DNA of 64,000 bases from Collinsella vaginalis. GTDB taxonomy: Bacteria > Actinomycetota > Coriobacteriia > Coriobacteriales > Coriobacteriaceae. The DNA lies in NCBI RefSeq assembly GCF_900176655.1, contig NZ_LT838843.1, forward strand, positions 241,400-305,399, in the 5' to 3' direction. Shown piece after piece: positions 1 through 11,474 of this stretch; within the stretch, counting starts at the first letter, position 1, and every line of letters begins with the position of its first letter. A program made the translations under genes and the position numbers. The notes beneath the pieces are model-generated. The model saw only the letters and a program-made list of their open reading frames with translations, did no database searches and was not told where the DNA came from.

Positions 1-1136
1 CCGCCGCCCCGCGTCGCACGCGCATCGTGGCCGCTCGAAGCGTGGTGCTCGCCGCAGGTGGCTCATCCGAGCGCGTGTGCGCGCTGTTCGACATCCCCCA
101 TGTCCCCGAGACCCCGGTTCTTTGCCCGATTGCCTGCGAGGTGCCAGGCCTGCCGTCCGGCTCCCTCAGCCGGGTGGACGGCCTGCGCGTGGACGGCGCC
201 CTCACGCTGGAGCGCGATGGCGAGAAACCCTTCCGTGAGGAGGGGGAGGTGCTTTTCCGTTCCTATGGCATATCGGGGATCGTCTCCTTCGACATCTCGC
301 GACGGGCGCGTGCGGGCGACCTTCTCGAGGTCGATCTGCTGCCGATTATCTCTCCGGAGGAGCTGCGAGAGCACCTGAGCCGCCGTGAGGGACTGCGTGG
401 CCCGTATGCAGCCGCCGATGCGACGTGGTTCGATGGGCTGCTCGCGCGTCCTCTGGCCGGACTCATCAACGAGCTCGCAGGAGGATCGCTCGAAGCGACC
501 GCGCGGTTCTGCCACGCGTTTCCGCTCACGGTGGCCGGCCTCACGGAGACCGGCCAGGCCCAGGTTCGGCGCGGTGGGATCCCGCTCGAGGCCGTGGAGC
601 CCGGTACGCTTGCGGTTGCCCGCAGCGTGACGTTCGGCGCGCCCACGGCTCCCTGCGATACATCTTCTGGGACGCCTACGGTTTCCCGCGACACGTCGCC
701 CAGTGCGTCTGCGGCTTCCCACGGAGCATCGTCCGACACGTCTGTAGCTCCCGGTAGGGCTGCGTCGCCCTGCGGCACGTCTGTAGCTCTCAGTAAAGCT
801 GAGTCCCCCTGCGGCGCGCCCTCTGGGACGCTCGCAGCTTCCTGCAACGCGCCGTCCGGTACCCCTATAACTTCCGAGCCGTCTGAGCTTATCCGCAATG
901 CGTCTTATATCGCACCGACAGGCTCCAAGATGCCCGCGCCTTCCCGCAATATACCTTCTATTGAGACGACCGCTTCTTATGGCGAGCACGATGAAGGACC
1001 GGGACTCTTCGCCTGCGGGGAGGCCCTGAACATGGACGCCGACTGCGGCGGCTACAACCTCGCCTGGGCCTGGCTCACCGGTCTGTGTGCCGGTTTCTCC
1101 GCCGCCAGAGCTGCCGGCAACACAGCCATCGTCTAA
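1..1136 (+). CDS. HI0933/BaiN-type FAD-dependent oxidoreductase, C-terminal part (5' truncated by window edge)
   Basis: The reading frame is open to base 3, so the N-terminal Rossmann FAD-binding part lies outside the window. The visible protein matches the HI0933-like (aminoacetone oxidase/BaiN) flavoprotein family. A typical C-terminal block, GGIPLEAVEPGTLAVA, is followed near the end by GLFACGEALNMD and CGGYNLAWAWLTG, the FAD-contacting finale of the family. Between these blocks, where family members normally have only a few residues, sits an insert of about 115 residues rich in Ser, Thr, Ala and Pro. The insert is built from degenerate 11-residue repeats (DNA 647-868). The substrate is unknown. 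The next gene is another flavin dehydrogenase on the same strand, but the 382-bp gap argues against tight coupling. The family call is firm; the function is not. Confidence 0.85.
   Translation, partial: AAPRRTRIVAARSVVLAAGGSSERVCALFDIPHVPETPVLCPIACEVPGLPSGSLSRVDGLRVDGALTLERDGEKPFREEGEVLFRSYGISGIVSFDISRRARAGDLLEVDLLPIISPEELREHLSRREGLRGPYAAADATWFDGLLARPLAGLINELAGGSLEATARFCHAFPLTVAGLTETGQAQVRRGGIPLEAVEPGTLAVARSVTFGAPTAPCDTSSGTPTVSRDTSPSASAASHGASSDTSVAPGRAASPCGTSVALSKAESPCGAPSGTLAASCNAPSGTPITSEPSELIRNASYIAPTGSKMPAPSRNIPSIETTASYGEHDEGPGLFACGEALNMDADCGGYNLAWAWLTGLCAGFSAARAAGNTAIV
647..868 (+). repeat. Degenerate 33-bp (11-codon) tandem repeats inside the oxidoreductase gene
   Basis: Units of exactly 33 bp start at 647, 680 and 713. 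They are followed by expanded units at 746 (39 bp) and 785 (51 bp) and another 33-bp unit at 836. Each begins with a ggcttccc-like motif and ends around acgtctgt. All lengths are multiples of three, so the frame is kept and the units encode SRDTSPSASAA-like peptides. This suggests repeat expansion under selection to stay in frame. Confidence 0.7.
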
Positions 1137-1155
1137 CCATCTTGATGTGGGACCC

Positions 1156-1214
1156 TTCCCGTTTTCCGTCAAAAACAGGGGGTTAATTTCAATGAAAATG
1201 ACGGAAACCGGGAA
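1156..1214. repeat. Long imperfect inverted repeat (hairpin) after the oxidoreductase gene
   Basis: The arm at 1156-1171 (ttcccg, one mismatched base, tttccgtca) pairs with 1199-1214 (tgacggaaa, one mismatched base, cgggaa). This gives a 16-position stem with a single mismatch and a 27-nt AT-rich loop. No U-run follows directly, so it is not a clear terminator. It leads straight into the 71-bp direct repeat, which makes a dispersed intergenic element possible. Confidence 0.6.
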
Positions 1215-1370
1215 GTTTGTAGTTTGAGACGGATGCATGGGGAAAGGCGGCAACATGGGCAACGTGGCGAAGGCTTACGGCGGAAGTTTGTAGTTTGAGA
1301 CGGCCACATGAGGAAAGGTAGCTGCATGGGGAAAGACGGCCGGATGGGAAATGTGGCGAAGGTGCGCGGC
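1211..1370. repeat. Direct repeat, period 71 bp, in the gap before the FAD dehydrogenase
   Basis: A 22-bp sequence starting ggaagtttgtagtttgagac is identical at 1211-1232 and 1282-1303. Weaker similarity continues downstream in both copies (atggggaaag, gtggcgaagg). No gene is supported in 1137-1518; apart from this repeat and the hairpin I see nothing there. Confidence 0.75.
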
Positions 1371-1518
1371 GTGAAAAGGTACGCTCAAGTGGTGGCGCAG
1401 ACCCTGGCAGCGGAACCGGGCATAGGAGCCTGGCATACCATGTGAAGACCGGGCGTACCGTATGGTGCCTAAGATGGAGATACGGGCGCCGGTTTGAAGG
1501 CGTGGAAAGGCGGCGTAG

Positions 1519-3168
1519 ATGATCGAGGTTTCGAATATACGGGTCCCCCTGGGGCGCGGCGGCTCCGAGGAGTCCCTGCTCGCCGCCGCGCGCGATGACG
1601 CCCTGCGCACGTTGGGCCTTCCCGCCTCATCGCTCTCACAGATCGAGCTGCACCGGGTGTCCGTCGACGCCCGCAGGAAGTCCGACGTCCACTTCACCGT
1701 GAGCGTCCACCTCGCGCTCACGGATCCACGGGCTGAGCAGATCGCAGTCGCCGCACTGCCCGACCGCGATGCGCGCCGCGTCCGCCTCGCGGAGAAGAAC
1801 GCGCCCACCTGGCCAAGACCCGCTGCAACCACGGCGCTGCCCACCACCGCCCATCTCCGGCCCGTCGTCGTCGGAGCGGGCTGCGCGGGGCTCTTCGCGG
1901 CCCTTACCCTCGCCGAAGCCGGCCTTGAGCCCTTGCTCATCGAGCGCGGTGACGACGCCGAGCGCCGCACGGGGGCTGTTGAGCGCTTCAACGCCGTCGG
2001 CGATCTCGATCCGGAGAGCAACATCCAGTTCGGTCTCGGCGGTGCGGGCACGTTCTCAGATGGGAAGCTCACCACGGGCACCAAGAACCCGGCCCACCGC
2101 CTCATCCTCGAGACCCTGGTGGACGGCGGGGCCCCGCGCGAGATCCTCTGGGAGGCCAAGCCCCATGTGGGCTCAGACATCCTGCCGTCCGTCGTCACGC
2201 ACATCGTCGCCCGCATCCGCGCGCGTGGCGGAGAGGTCAGGTTCCGCTGTCGGCTCGTCGACATCGAGCGGGATCGCGGGGGTGCGATCGCTGGCATCCG
2301 GTTGCAGACGGCCTCCGGTGAGGAGCGCGTCGCCTGCCGCGACCTCGTGCTCGCCTGCGGCCACTCGGCCCGCGACGTCTTCGAGCTCCTGCGCGACCGC
2401 GGTGTCACGCTCGCCCGAAAGACCTTCGCCATGGGCGCCCGCGTCGAGCACCTCCAGGCCGATATCGACCGCTCGCAATATGGGAGCGCGGCTGGCCATC
2501 CGGCGCTCGGTACGGCCCCCTACAAGCTCGTGGCGCACACGGACACCGGTCGCTCCCTGTTCACCTTCTGCATGTGCCCGGGCGGCGAGGTCGTCGCCGC
2601 GGCGAGCGAGCCGGGCGGCGTGGTCACCAACGGCGCGAGCCTGCACGCCCGCGCGGGGAGGAACGCCAACGCGGCCCTGCTGGTGAACGTGAACCCCCAG
2701 GACCTCCCGGGGGATGACCCGCTGGCCGGCGTCGAGCTCCAACGCGCCTGCGAGCGCCGTGCCTTCGAACTCGGCGGCGGTGTCTTCCGCGCGCCCGCCC
2801 AGCTGGTCGGCGGCTTCCTCGCAGGCGTGCCGAGCACCGGGGCCGGGGCCGTTGAGCCCACCTATCCGCGCGGGGTCGCGTGGGGGAGCGTCGAGGAGGC
2901 GCTGCCTGTCTACATCGTCGACGCCATGCGCCATGGCCTGCCTGAGCTCGCGCGCCGCCTGCGCGCCTTCGGGGCGCCGGACGCGGTACTCACCGGTGTC
3001 GAATCGCGGTCGAGCTCCCCGATCTCGGTGCCGCGCGGTGCCGACTGCGCCTCGGTGAGCACGCCGGGCCTGTTCCCCTGTGGGGAGGGTGCGGGCTATG
3101 CAGGCGGGATCATGTCAGCCGCCACCGACGGCATCCGCGTCGCGACGGCGATCATCGAACGGCGGTAG
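1519..3168 (+). CDS. FAD-dependent dehydrogenase of the COG2509 type
   Basis: This 549-residue protein has a Rossmann FAD-binding motif GAGCAGLFAALTLAEAG at about residues 119-135. An acidic/basic pair follows (LLIERGDD), then the characteristic FGLGGAGTFSDGKLTTGTKN segment. The C-terminal GLFPCGEGAGYAGGIMSA block closes the FAD site. The first 110 residues form a separate N-terminal region typical of these uncharacterised flavoproteins. The enzyme should be cytosolic; its electron donor and substrate are unknown. The start at 1519 (ATG) lacks a strong Shine-Dalgarno but fits the family length. It is followed convergently by the LtaS-like gene, 20 bp away. Confidence 0.85.
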   Translation: MIEVSNIRVPLGRGGSEESLLAAARDDALRTLGLPASSLSQIELHRVSVDARRKSDVHFTVSVHLALTDPRAEQIAVAALPDRDARRVRLAEKNAPTWPRPAATTALPTTAHLRPVVVGAGCAGLFAALTLAEAGLEPLLIERGDDAERRTGAVERFNAVGDLDPESNIQFGLGGAGTFSDGKLTTGTKNPAHRLILETLVDGGAPREILWEAKPHVGSDILPSVVTHIVARIRARGGEVRFRCRLVDIERDRGGAIAGIRLQTASGEERVACRDLVLACGHSARDVFELLRDRGVTLARKTFAMGARVEHLQADIDRSQYGSAAGHPALGTAPYKLVAHTDTGRSLFTFCMCPGGEVVAAASEPGGVVTNGASLHARAGRNANAALLVNVNPQDLPGDDPLAGVELQRACERRAFELGGGVFRAPAQLVGGFLAGVPSTGAGAVEPTYPRGVAWGSVEEALPVYIVDAMRHGLPELARRLRAFGAPDAVLTGVESRSSSPISVPRGADCASVSTPGLFPCGEGAGYAGGIMSAATDGIRVATAIIERR

Positions 3169-3188
3169 GGGGAGCCGGTCCTTGAGTC

Positions 3189-5414
3189 CTACCGCAGCTT
3201 GCGTGCGAACTCGAGGTACTGGATCCGCTGCTGGGCGTCGACCATCGCGGCATACGGGCTGTTCGGGTCGTCGATGGCGTAGCGCAGCCCGTCGGCTCCG
3301 AGGTAGCCGTTCGCGTTGGTGGAGACGACCTCGCTGCGGGCGGCGAGGGTTGCCTTCTGGCGGTCCGTCAGCGGGGCGCCGATGAGGTCGAGCGTGAGCG
3401 CGCCGAGGGCGTTGCCCCCGACCTCGTCATACCCGCTCTCCTGCGTCCGGCTTGCGACGTCGTAGTTCGCCCAGATGAGGAACGGCGTCTGGTAGATGCG
3501 CTGCTCGTGGGTTACCTGGTCTTCGCCGAGGTGCGTCGCATCGTTGATGTCCCTGCTGAAGGTGGGCTGGTGGTCGCCGAAGAACACGAGGACGACCGGC
3601 CTCCCGATCGACCGGAGCTCCTCGATGAAGTAGGCGAGGTCGGCTTCGGAGCGGTTGATGCAGGCAAGATAGGTGTTGAGCTGACTCACGATGTCATCCG
3701 AGAGCCCCTCCGGCGTGATCCCGGGGAGGTCCTCCTCAGGTACGGAGCCGGGCCAGTAGCCGCCGTGGTTCTGGATCGTGACGTCGAGGATGAACTGGGG
3801 GTCGGCGTCGTCGCGGAGGATCTGGAGGATCCGGTCGTAGGTGACGCGGTCTGTCGCTCCCGCGTGGTAACCGGGCGCCCCCTCAAAATCCGTCGCATCC
3901 AGGAAGGTGTCAAAACCGAGGGTATGGTAGGCACCTCTGCGGTTCCAGTTGCTGGCGAGCATGGGGTGGATTGCCGTCGTCTCATACCCGATCTGGGAGA
4001 GCTGACGGGGCAGGCTGTCTACCGTCGTGAAATCGTAGAGCTGGTAGGGGTATTTGCCGCCTCCGATGAAGGCCATCGAATTGCCGGTCAGGAACTCGAA
4101 CTCCGAGTTCGCGGTGCCCCCGCCGTGAACGGGAGCCATGAAGGTGCCCTTGACCAGGCCGTCTGAGATGCTGTTGAAATACGTTGGTCCCTCGTAGCCT
4201 GCGGCCCGGACGGAATCGTAGATCGAGAGATCCGAGAAGGTCTCGTTCATGACGGCGATGACGGCCGGCCGCTCGACGCCGAATTGGACCGAGGCCTCAG
4301 CACGCTCGGGACTCGTGCCCTCGCCGGCATCGTAGGCGGCGGAGAGCCCCTCCTCAAGCTCCTGAGCCTGCGCGTCGCTGTATGCATCGGGTCGGGGGAT
4401 CTCGAGATCCTGGAGGACGGTGATGAAGGCGGGGATGAACCCGATGCTGCGGTAGGTCTCGATGGGCTGCCAGCGGTTATATGAGATCCCAAGATCGCGT
4501 TCGAGGCTGGTGGCGTTGAAGTAGCCGAAGAAGCAGGCGGTGACAGCGCCCGCCAGAGCCAGGTTGGCCCCGGCGTTCACGGCGATGCCCCGCAGCCCCA
4601 CGCGTTTGACCGGGCGAATGAACGAAAGGAGGCCGAGCCCCGCAGCGGTGAGCGTGATCGCGTCAAGAATGGGGATGGTGAGCAGGTAGGAGTAGCCAGC
4701 CCCCACGTCGGCCGCCGTTCCGATGGCGAGCAGGTCGCTCGGCAGGATGGCCGCGGCCTTGAACTCGACGACGAAGTGCTGGGCGACGCCGAATCCAAGG
4801 CAGGCGATGAGCACCAGGCAGCAGAGGATGCCCGTACGCTGTCCAAGGAAGTAGGCGATCGCAAGCAGGGCGAGGACCACGATGTGCGAGAAGACGTAGT
4901 AGAAGATGCCGATCTCCCTGATCTCCTCGGCATTCCAACTCGAGTCGAGCACGAAGACCCCGATCAGGGCGACGATGATGAGGATCGTGATGTCGCGAAC
5001 GGCCACAAGGGCCACCCGGGGCCTTGGTGCGAGCGACGCGATCCGGTCATCCGCGGTGCCGCACAGGAGCGTGACTCCCCCGAAGAGCGCGATCAGCGCC
5101 GAGCGGCCGGCGATATCGAGCCAGCCCGCATCGGCTTCGACGGAGCCTTGGGAGATCATGATCGCGAGCAAGACGAGGAAGCCGGCGAAGGGGAGGGGCC
5201 AGAGAAACAGGCCGGCACGTAGGCCCCGCCGCGGTTGCCTGCTGGGTGGAGCAGGCTGCGCGGCCGCATGAGCTCCACGCGTTCGATCGAGCCTGGGGAG
5301 CCCCGCCCCGCGCACGCCAAGGCCCCGCGCAACGGCGAACCCCACCATCGCGATCAAGACGGCGAGCGCGATGAGAGGGATGGCGGTGTAGGCGGTCGAG
5401 GTTGTCTCGGGCAT
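3189..5414 (-). CDS. LTA synthase-like sulfatase-family membrane protein
   Basis: Several N-terminal membrane segments are followed by a large extracellular alkaline-phosphatase/sulfatase-fold domain, as in LtaS phosphoglycerol transferases. Visible landmarks are VMNETFSDL (metal-site Glu), GGGTANSEFEFLTGNSM with the likely catalytic Thr, a NHGGYWPG loop and FFGDHQPTFS (metal ligands). It probably transfers glycerol-phosphate or a related group to a cell-surface polymer. The frame stays open upstream to TTG 5498, but I prefer ATG 5414, directly before the first hydrophobic segment. A TTG at 5456 preceded by gaggagg is an alternative. It is transcribed divergently from uvrA. Which polymer is made cannot be told from sequence. 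Confidence 0.85.
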   Translation of the reverse strand: MPETTSTAYTAIPLIALAVLIAMVGFAVARGLGVRGAGLPRLDRTRGAHAAAQPAPPSRQPRRGLRAGLFLWPLPFAGFLVLLAIMISQGSVEADAGWLDIAGRSALIALFGGVTLLCGTADDRIASLAPRPRVALVAVRDITILIIVALIGVFVLDSSWNAEEIREIGIFYYVFSHIVVLALLAIAYFLGQRTGILCCLVLIACLGFGVAQHFVVEFKAAAILPSDLLAIGTAADVGAGYSYLLTIPILDAITLTAAGLGLLSFIRPVKRVGLRGIAVNAGANLALAGAVTACFFGYFNATSLERDLGISYNRWQPIETYRSIGFIPAFITVLQDLEIPRPDAYSDAQAQELEEGLSAAYDAGEGTSPERAEASVQFGVERPAVIAVMNETFSDLSIYDSVRAAGYEGPTYFNSISDGLVKGTFMAPVHGGGTANSEFEFLTGNSMAFIGGGKYPYQLYDFTTVDSLPRQLSQIGYETTAIHPMLASNWNRRGAYHTLGFDTFLDATDFEGAPGYHAGATDRVTYDRILQILRDDADPQFILDVTIQNHGGYWPGSVPEEDLPGITPEGLSDDIVSQLNTYLACINRSEADLAYFIEELRSIGRPVVLVFFGDHQPTFSRDINDATHLGEDQVTHEQRIYQTPFLIWANYDVASRTQESGYDEVGGNALGALTLDLIGAPLTDRQKATLAARSEVVSTNANGYLGADGLRYAIDDPNSPYAAMVDAQQRIQYLEFARKLR

Positions 5415-5586
5415 GCGGCGTCCAGTTCGTAGGGCCCTAGGGGCGTGGTCACACAATTGCTCAATATCCTCCTCGAGTACGGTGTCACTTGTCAACAAAA
5501 GGGCCTGGCGATTCGGCGAGGTGCTCCAAGGCGTAGGCCAGTGGGGCGAACATCCCTTGCACTTCCCGTGAGCACCGGCCTCCTAC

Positions 5587-5615
5587 GAACATATGTCCGC
5601 ACGATGGGGTAGACT
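5587..5615 (+). promoter_or_regulatory. Candidate LexA (SOS) box and promoter of uvrA
   Basis: GAACatatGTCC at 5587-5598 matches the actinobacterial/Gram-positive SOS box GAAC-N4-GTTC at seven of eight positions. It would overlap the -35 region of a possible promoter whose -10 is TAGACT at 5610-5615 (17-nt spacing). Control of uvrA by LexA is established in many bacteria; here it is inferred from this site only. Confidence 0.5.
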
Positions 5616-5669
5616 GGTTCAACGATAGGAAAACGCTGATATCTAGCTCTTTTTTGGGGGAGCACGCAC

Positions 5670-8549
<2,880 letters not shown>

Positions 8550-8805
8550 GGACCGTGAGGGATGGCGGCGTCAGCAGACACAGGCGCCGCCGCCGTCTCT
8601 CCAGATGACGCGGCTCCGGGCTCACAGAGGGCCAGGGCGTCTTGGAGCCAGGTGGACGGGAAACCTGGTTGTTGGACCGGGCGTGCGTGGGATCGAGTTG
8701 GGTATGGGCCGGTCGCATGGCGGTCCGGCCTATCTCATCGGTCTGTATCGCGCCCGCGGGTTCCGGAGCCTGGAGGCTATCGGTACCTGGGGTAGGATGG
8801 ACGGC

Positions 8806-9183
8806 ATGGATAACGAGGCGTTCACATACCGAGACTACGCTGTCTGGGCGGCCCTCCCGATGGAGGAGCTCGCCCGGGACTGCGACCTGCAAGTGTTCCG
8901 AGCGACGGGCCCCGGTGGCCAGGGAGTCAACACCACGGATTCAGCGGTGCGACTCACCCATCGGCCGTCGGGGATCTCCGTCATGGCGCGTGAGTCGCGC
9001 AGCCAGTGGCAGAACCGCCAACGAGCCCTGCGAAAGCTGCGCGAGATCCTCGAGCGTCGCGCCGTCCCGCCAACGCCGCGTCGCGCCACCAAACCCAGCC
9101 GCGGGTCCCAAGAGCGCCGTCTCGCTGGCAAACACCGCCGATCAGAGGTGAAGCGCTTACGGCGTAGGCCCCTGGATGAATGA
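8806..9183 (+). CDS. Small RF-1 domain (GGQ) peptide-release-factor-like protein
   Basis: This protein of about 125 residues carries [18 protein letters not shown] near residue 33, the peptidyl-tRNA hydrolysis motif of class-I release factors. [16 protein letters not shown] follows, and then a basic tail ending [15 protein letters not shown]. This matches the ArfB/YaeJ-like and stand-alone RF-1 domain proteins that can release nascent chains from stalled ribosomes. No stop-codon recognition domains are present. I chose ATG 8806, preceded by aggatgg at good spacing; ATG 8797 in the same frame is possible. Whether it acts on stalled ribosomes in this organism is inference. Confidence 0.8.
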   Translation: MDNEAFTYRDYAVWAALPMEELARDCDLQVFRATGPGGQGVNTTDSAVRLTHRPSGISVMARESRSQWQNRQRALRKLREILERRAVPPTPRRATKPSRGSQERRLAGKHRRSEVKRLRRRPLDE

Positions 9184-9386
9184 CGTGCGGAGTGTTTCAG
9201 CCTCAGATCATCGGCGCCCGCCTGGCCTCTGTCGCGTGATGGGTTCGAGCTCTTCATCGACCCACAACGCTCACGGTGCGCGATCCGCTTCGATTGGCCA
9301 GCACCATGCGTGGGGGTAACCCCCGCCTCCGCCATGAGCGGGGCAGCACGTTCCGCACCTCGTCTCGCACTACGTAAGGAGCCCGT

Positions 9387-10256
9387 ATGCTCACCATCGG
9401 ATGCCATCTCTCCTCAGCGAAGGGCTATGCGGCCATGGGCGACGCCGCCCTTTCGATCAAGGCCAGCACCTTCGCCTTCTTCACGCGCAACCCGCGTGGC
9501 GGCAGCATTCGCGCTCTGGACCCCGATGACGTGGCCGCCCTCTCCGCGACGCTCAGAGAGCAGGGGTTCGGACCGCTTGTCGCTCATGCTCCGTACGCGT
9601 ATAACGCCTGTTCAGCCAAGGACCGTGCCTGCGAGTTCGCCCGCGAGGCCATGGCCGAGGACCTGCGTCGCCTTGAGTCCTTGCCGGGGAATTACTACAA
9701 CTTCCATCCGGGTGCCCACACCGGGCAGGGTCGCGAGCGCGGTATCGAGCTCATCGCCGAGGCACTGTGCGAGGTCATGTTCGAGGGCCAGCGCACGACC
9801 GTCCTCCTTGAGACCATGGCGGGGAAAGGGACTGAGGTCGGTGGGCGGTTCGAGGACCTCGCGGCCATCATCGCGCGGGTGGGGGCGGTTGCACCGTCCC
9901 TTGCGGACAAGCTCGGCGTCTGCCTTGACACCTGTCATGTACACGATGCCGGATACGATATCGTGCACGACCTTGACGGCGTGCTCGCGGAGTTTGACCG
10001 CGTCATCGGCCTCGATCGCCTCCGCGCCATTCATATTAACGACTCGAAGAATCCGTGCGGCGCGGCGAAGGACCGGCATGCACGGATCGGTGAGGGCTAC
10101 CTGGGATCCCCTGAATTGGGCGGCGGCCTCGATGTGTTTGAGCGCATCGTGACCCACCCCGCCCTTCGCGACCTGCCCTTCATCTTGGAGACGCCCCATG
10201 ATGAGCTGGCGGGGTACGCTTGTGAGATCGAGCTCCTACGAGGTCTCGCGGGATAA
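9387..10256 (+). CDS. nfo: Deoxyribonuclease IV (AP endonuclease family 2)
   Basis: This 289-residue TIM-barrel protein has all the zinc-ligand motifs of endonuclease IV: LVAHAPY, NFHPGAHTG, LLETMAGKGTE, CLDTCHVHDAGYD, HINDSKN, KDRHARIGEG and FILETPHDE. It cleaves DNA 5' of abasic sites in base-excision repair. The ATG at 9387 follows taaggag at ideal spacing. It lies downstream of uvrA and the GGQ protein, but gaps of about 200 bp on either side suggest its own promoter. Confidence 0.96.
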   Translation: MLTIGCHLSSAKGYAAMGDAALSIKASTFAFFTRNPRGGSIRALDPDDVAALSATLREQGFGPLVAHAPYAYNACSAKDRACEFAREAMAEDLRRLESLPGNYYNFHPGAHTGQGRERGIELIAEALCEVMFEGQRTTVLLETMAGKGTEVGGRFEDLAAIIARVGAVAPSLADKLGVCLDTCHVHDAGYDIVHDLDGVLAEFDRVIGLDRLRAIHINDSKNPCGAAKDRHARIGEGYLGSPELGGGLDVFERIVTHPALRDLPFILETPHDELAGYACEIELLRGLAG

Positions 10257-10322
10257 GGCGCGCGATCCGGCGCGGAAGCAGCTCCGTCGGCCTGTTGGCA
10301 GCCCGGCAGGCTTTGGGTGGCT

Positions 10323-10617
10323 CTGTTGATCCGTGTTCGGCCCAATCGGCCAGGTGCGGCGCCGTTGGCCCTCGGGCGATTCAACCGGCCAGTGCGGATC
10401 CGTTGATCTGCAGACGACTCAACCGGCCGCGTGGGGCTTAATTGATCCGCTGGCAGTCCAACCGGCCAAAGGCGCTGTCATTGATCTGCGGACAACTCAA
10501 CTGGTCACATGCTCGGCTCCATTGATCCGCAGGCAGCTCGACCGGTCCTGGACGCTCCGTTGGCGGCTCGACTAGTTTTGGGTGCGTTGTTGGTCCGCTG
10601 GCATCTCAAGAGGCCTT
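10323..10617. repeat. Degenerate tandem repeat, period about 40 bp, intergenic
   Basis: Units begin at about 10323, 10363, 10401, 10441, 10480, 10521, 10558 (short) and 10588. They share the pattern attgatccgc..ggcagctcaaccggcc followed by a variable GC-rich tail. Unit length drifts (37-41 bp), so a reading frame is not conserved. It follows nfo directly. Confidence 0.75.
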
Positions 10618-11390
10618 GGACTTCGCCGTCGGTCATGGACCCGCTTGTCTCCAAGATTTCGGAAGCGATCGGGCGGGCCCTGTGGGATTCGCGCGTGCTC
10701 GCGAAGTCATATCAGAGGCCAGCGCGGGCGGCAGAATTGCATTTCTTTGAGCTATGCATAGGCATTTGAGGACGGTCTCAGTTGGAAAGAGAAAAGACCA
10801 GGTCAACCATGGTGCAATATCGTGCGTTATGCATAAGAGGGTTCATAACTCGGCCTTTTCCGCCGTGAATCTATTCATATCTCAAGAAAATGCAATTTTT
10901 AGATGTGGAGCGGTTTGCCAATCGACTCCTATGCGGTGCCGCTTCGGCATGACGGACGTGCGCCGACAGACCTGTAAACGAGAGCTGTAAGACAAAAGGA
11001 CGCTAAGCCGATGTAGGCATCCTCAATTGGGCAGGCGGCACATTGCTGTCAGCTTGCATGCGCGGCCGACCACGGGCGGGTTAACGCATCAGTCACGCCC
11101 ATAAGTGAAATGGAGCGGGCGGTGCGGTTGACCATGCGCGTCACCCCTGTATCGGAAATATTCACCATGTTCGGGTGCTCACCGCCTCCTCCACGTTCAT
11201 GCCCGCTCAAGTGAATGCCAGCGATGCAGGGGGGAATCCCTCCCATTTTCGGGAGCCGGGCAACCACGGGCTCGAGCAAATAAAATCCAAATTTTACCGC
11301 TCTAAATCTAATAATATGCGTTTATGCGTACTAAGATCGCTCCATAAACCTCATCATCTGACATACGATCGAAACAATTTGAGATCCCAT
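10618..11390. other. Long gap without a supported gene before the amino-acid transporter
   Basis: No open frame here has a ribosome site plus a recognisable product. GC content falls clearly from about 11280 onward, into the promoter of the transporter operon. A small stem (ctccc/gggag around 11235-11250) and several short palindromes are visible, but I recognise no known riboswitch core. Confidence 0.5.
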
Positions 11391-11419
11391 TTGCCAGTAA
11401 ATCCAAATATAAGCATAAT
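11391..11419 (+). promoter_or_regulatory. Sigma70-type promoter of the amino-acid ABC operon
   Basis: TTGCCA at 11391-11396 and CATAAT at 11414-11419 are separated by exactly 17 bp, each one base from consensus. They lie in an AT-rich stretch 56 bp before the start codon of the binding-protein gene. Confidence 0.7.
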
Positions 11420-11474
11420 CGTTTGCGTTTTAATCGACCTGATCAAGACGCATCAGGAACCAGAAGGAGCAGAC

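Noticed and set aside
5415-5498. TTG 5498 as the start of the LtaS-like gene
   Set aside because: It adds 28 polar residues not expected in the family and lacks a ribosome site. ATG 5414 precedes the first membrane helix.
9313-9325. gggggtaaccccc hairpin before nfo as a terminator
   Set aside because: Only five pairs and no T-run.
10333-10575. 80-codon ORF across the tandem repeat
   Set aside because: Unit lengths are not multiples of three, so the frame is not maintained by the repeat. No ribosome site.
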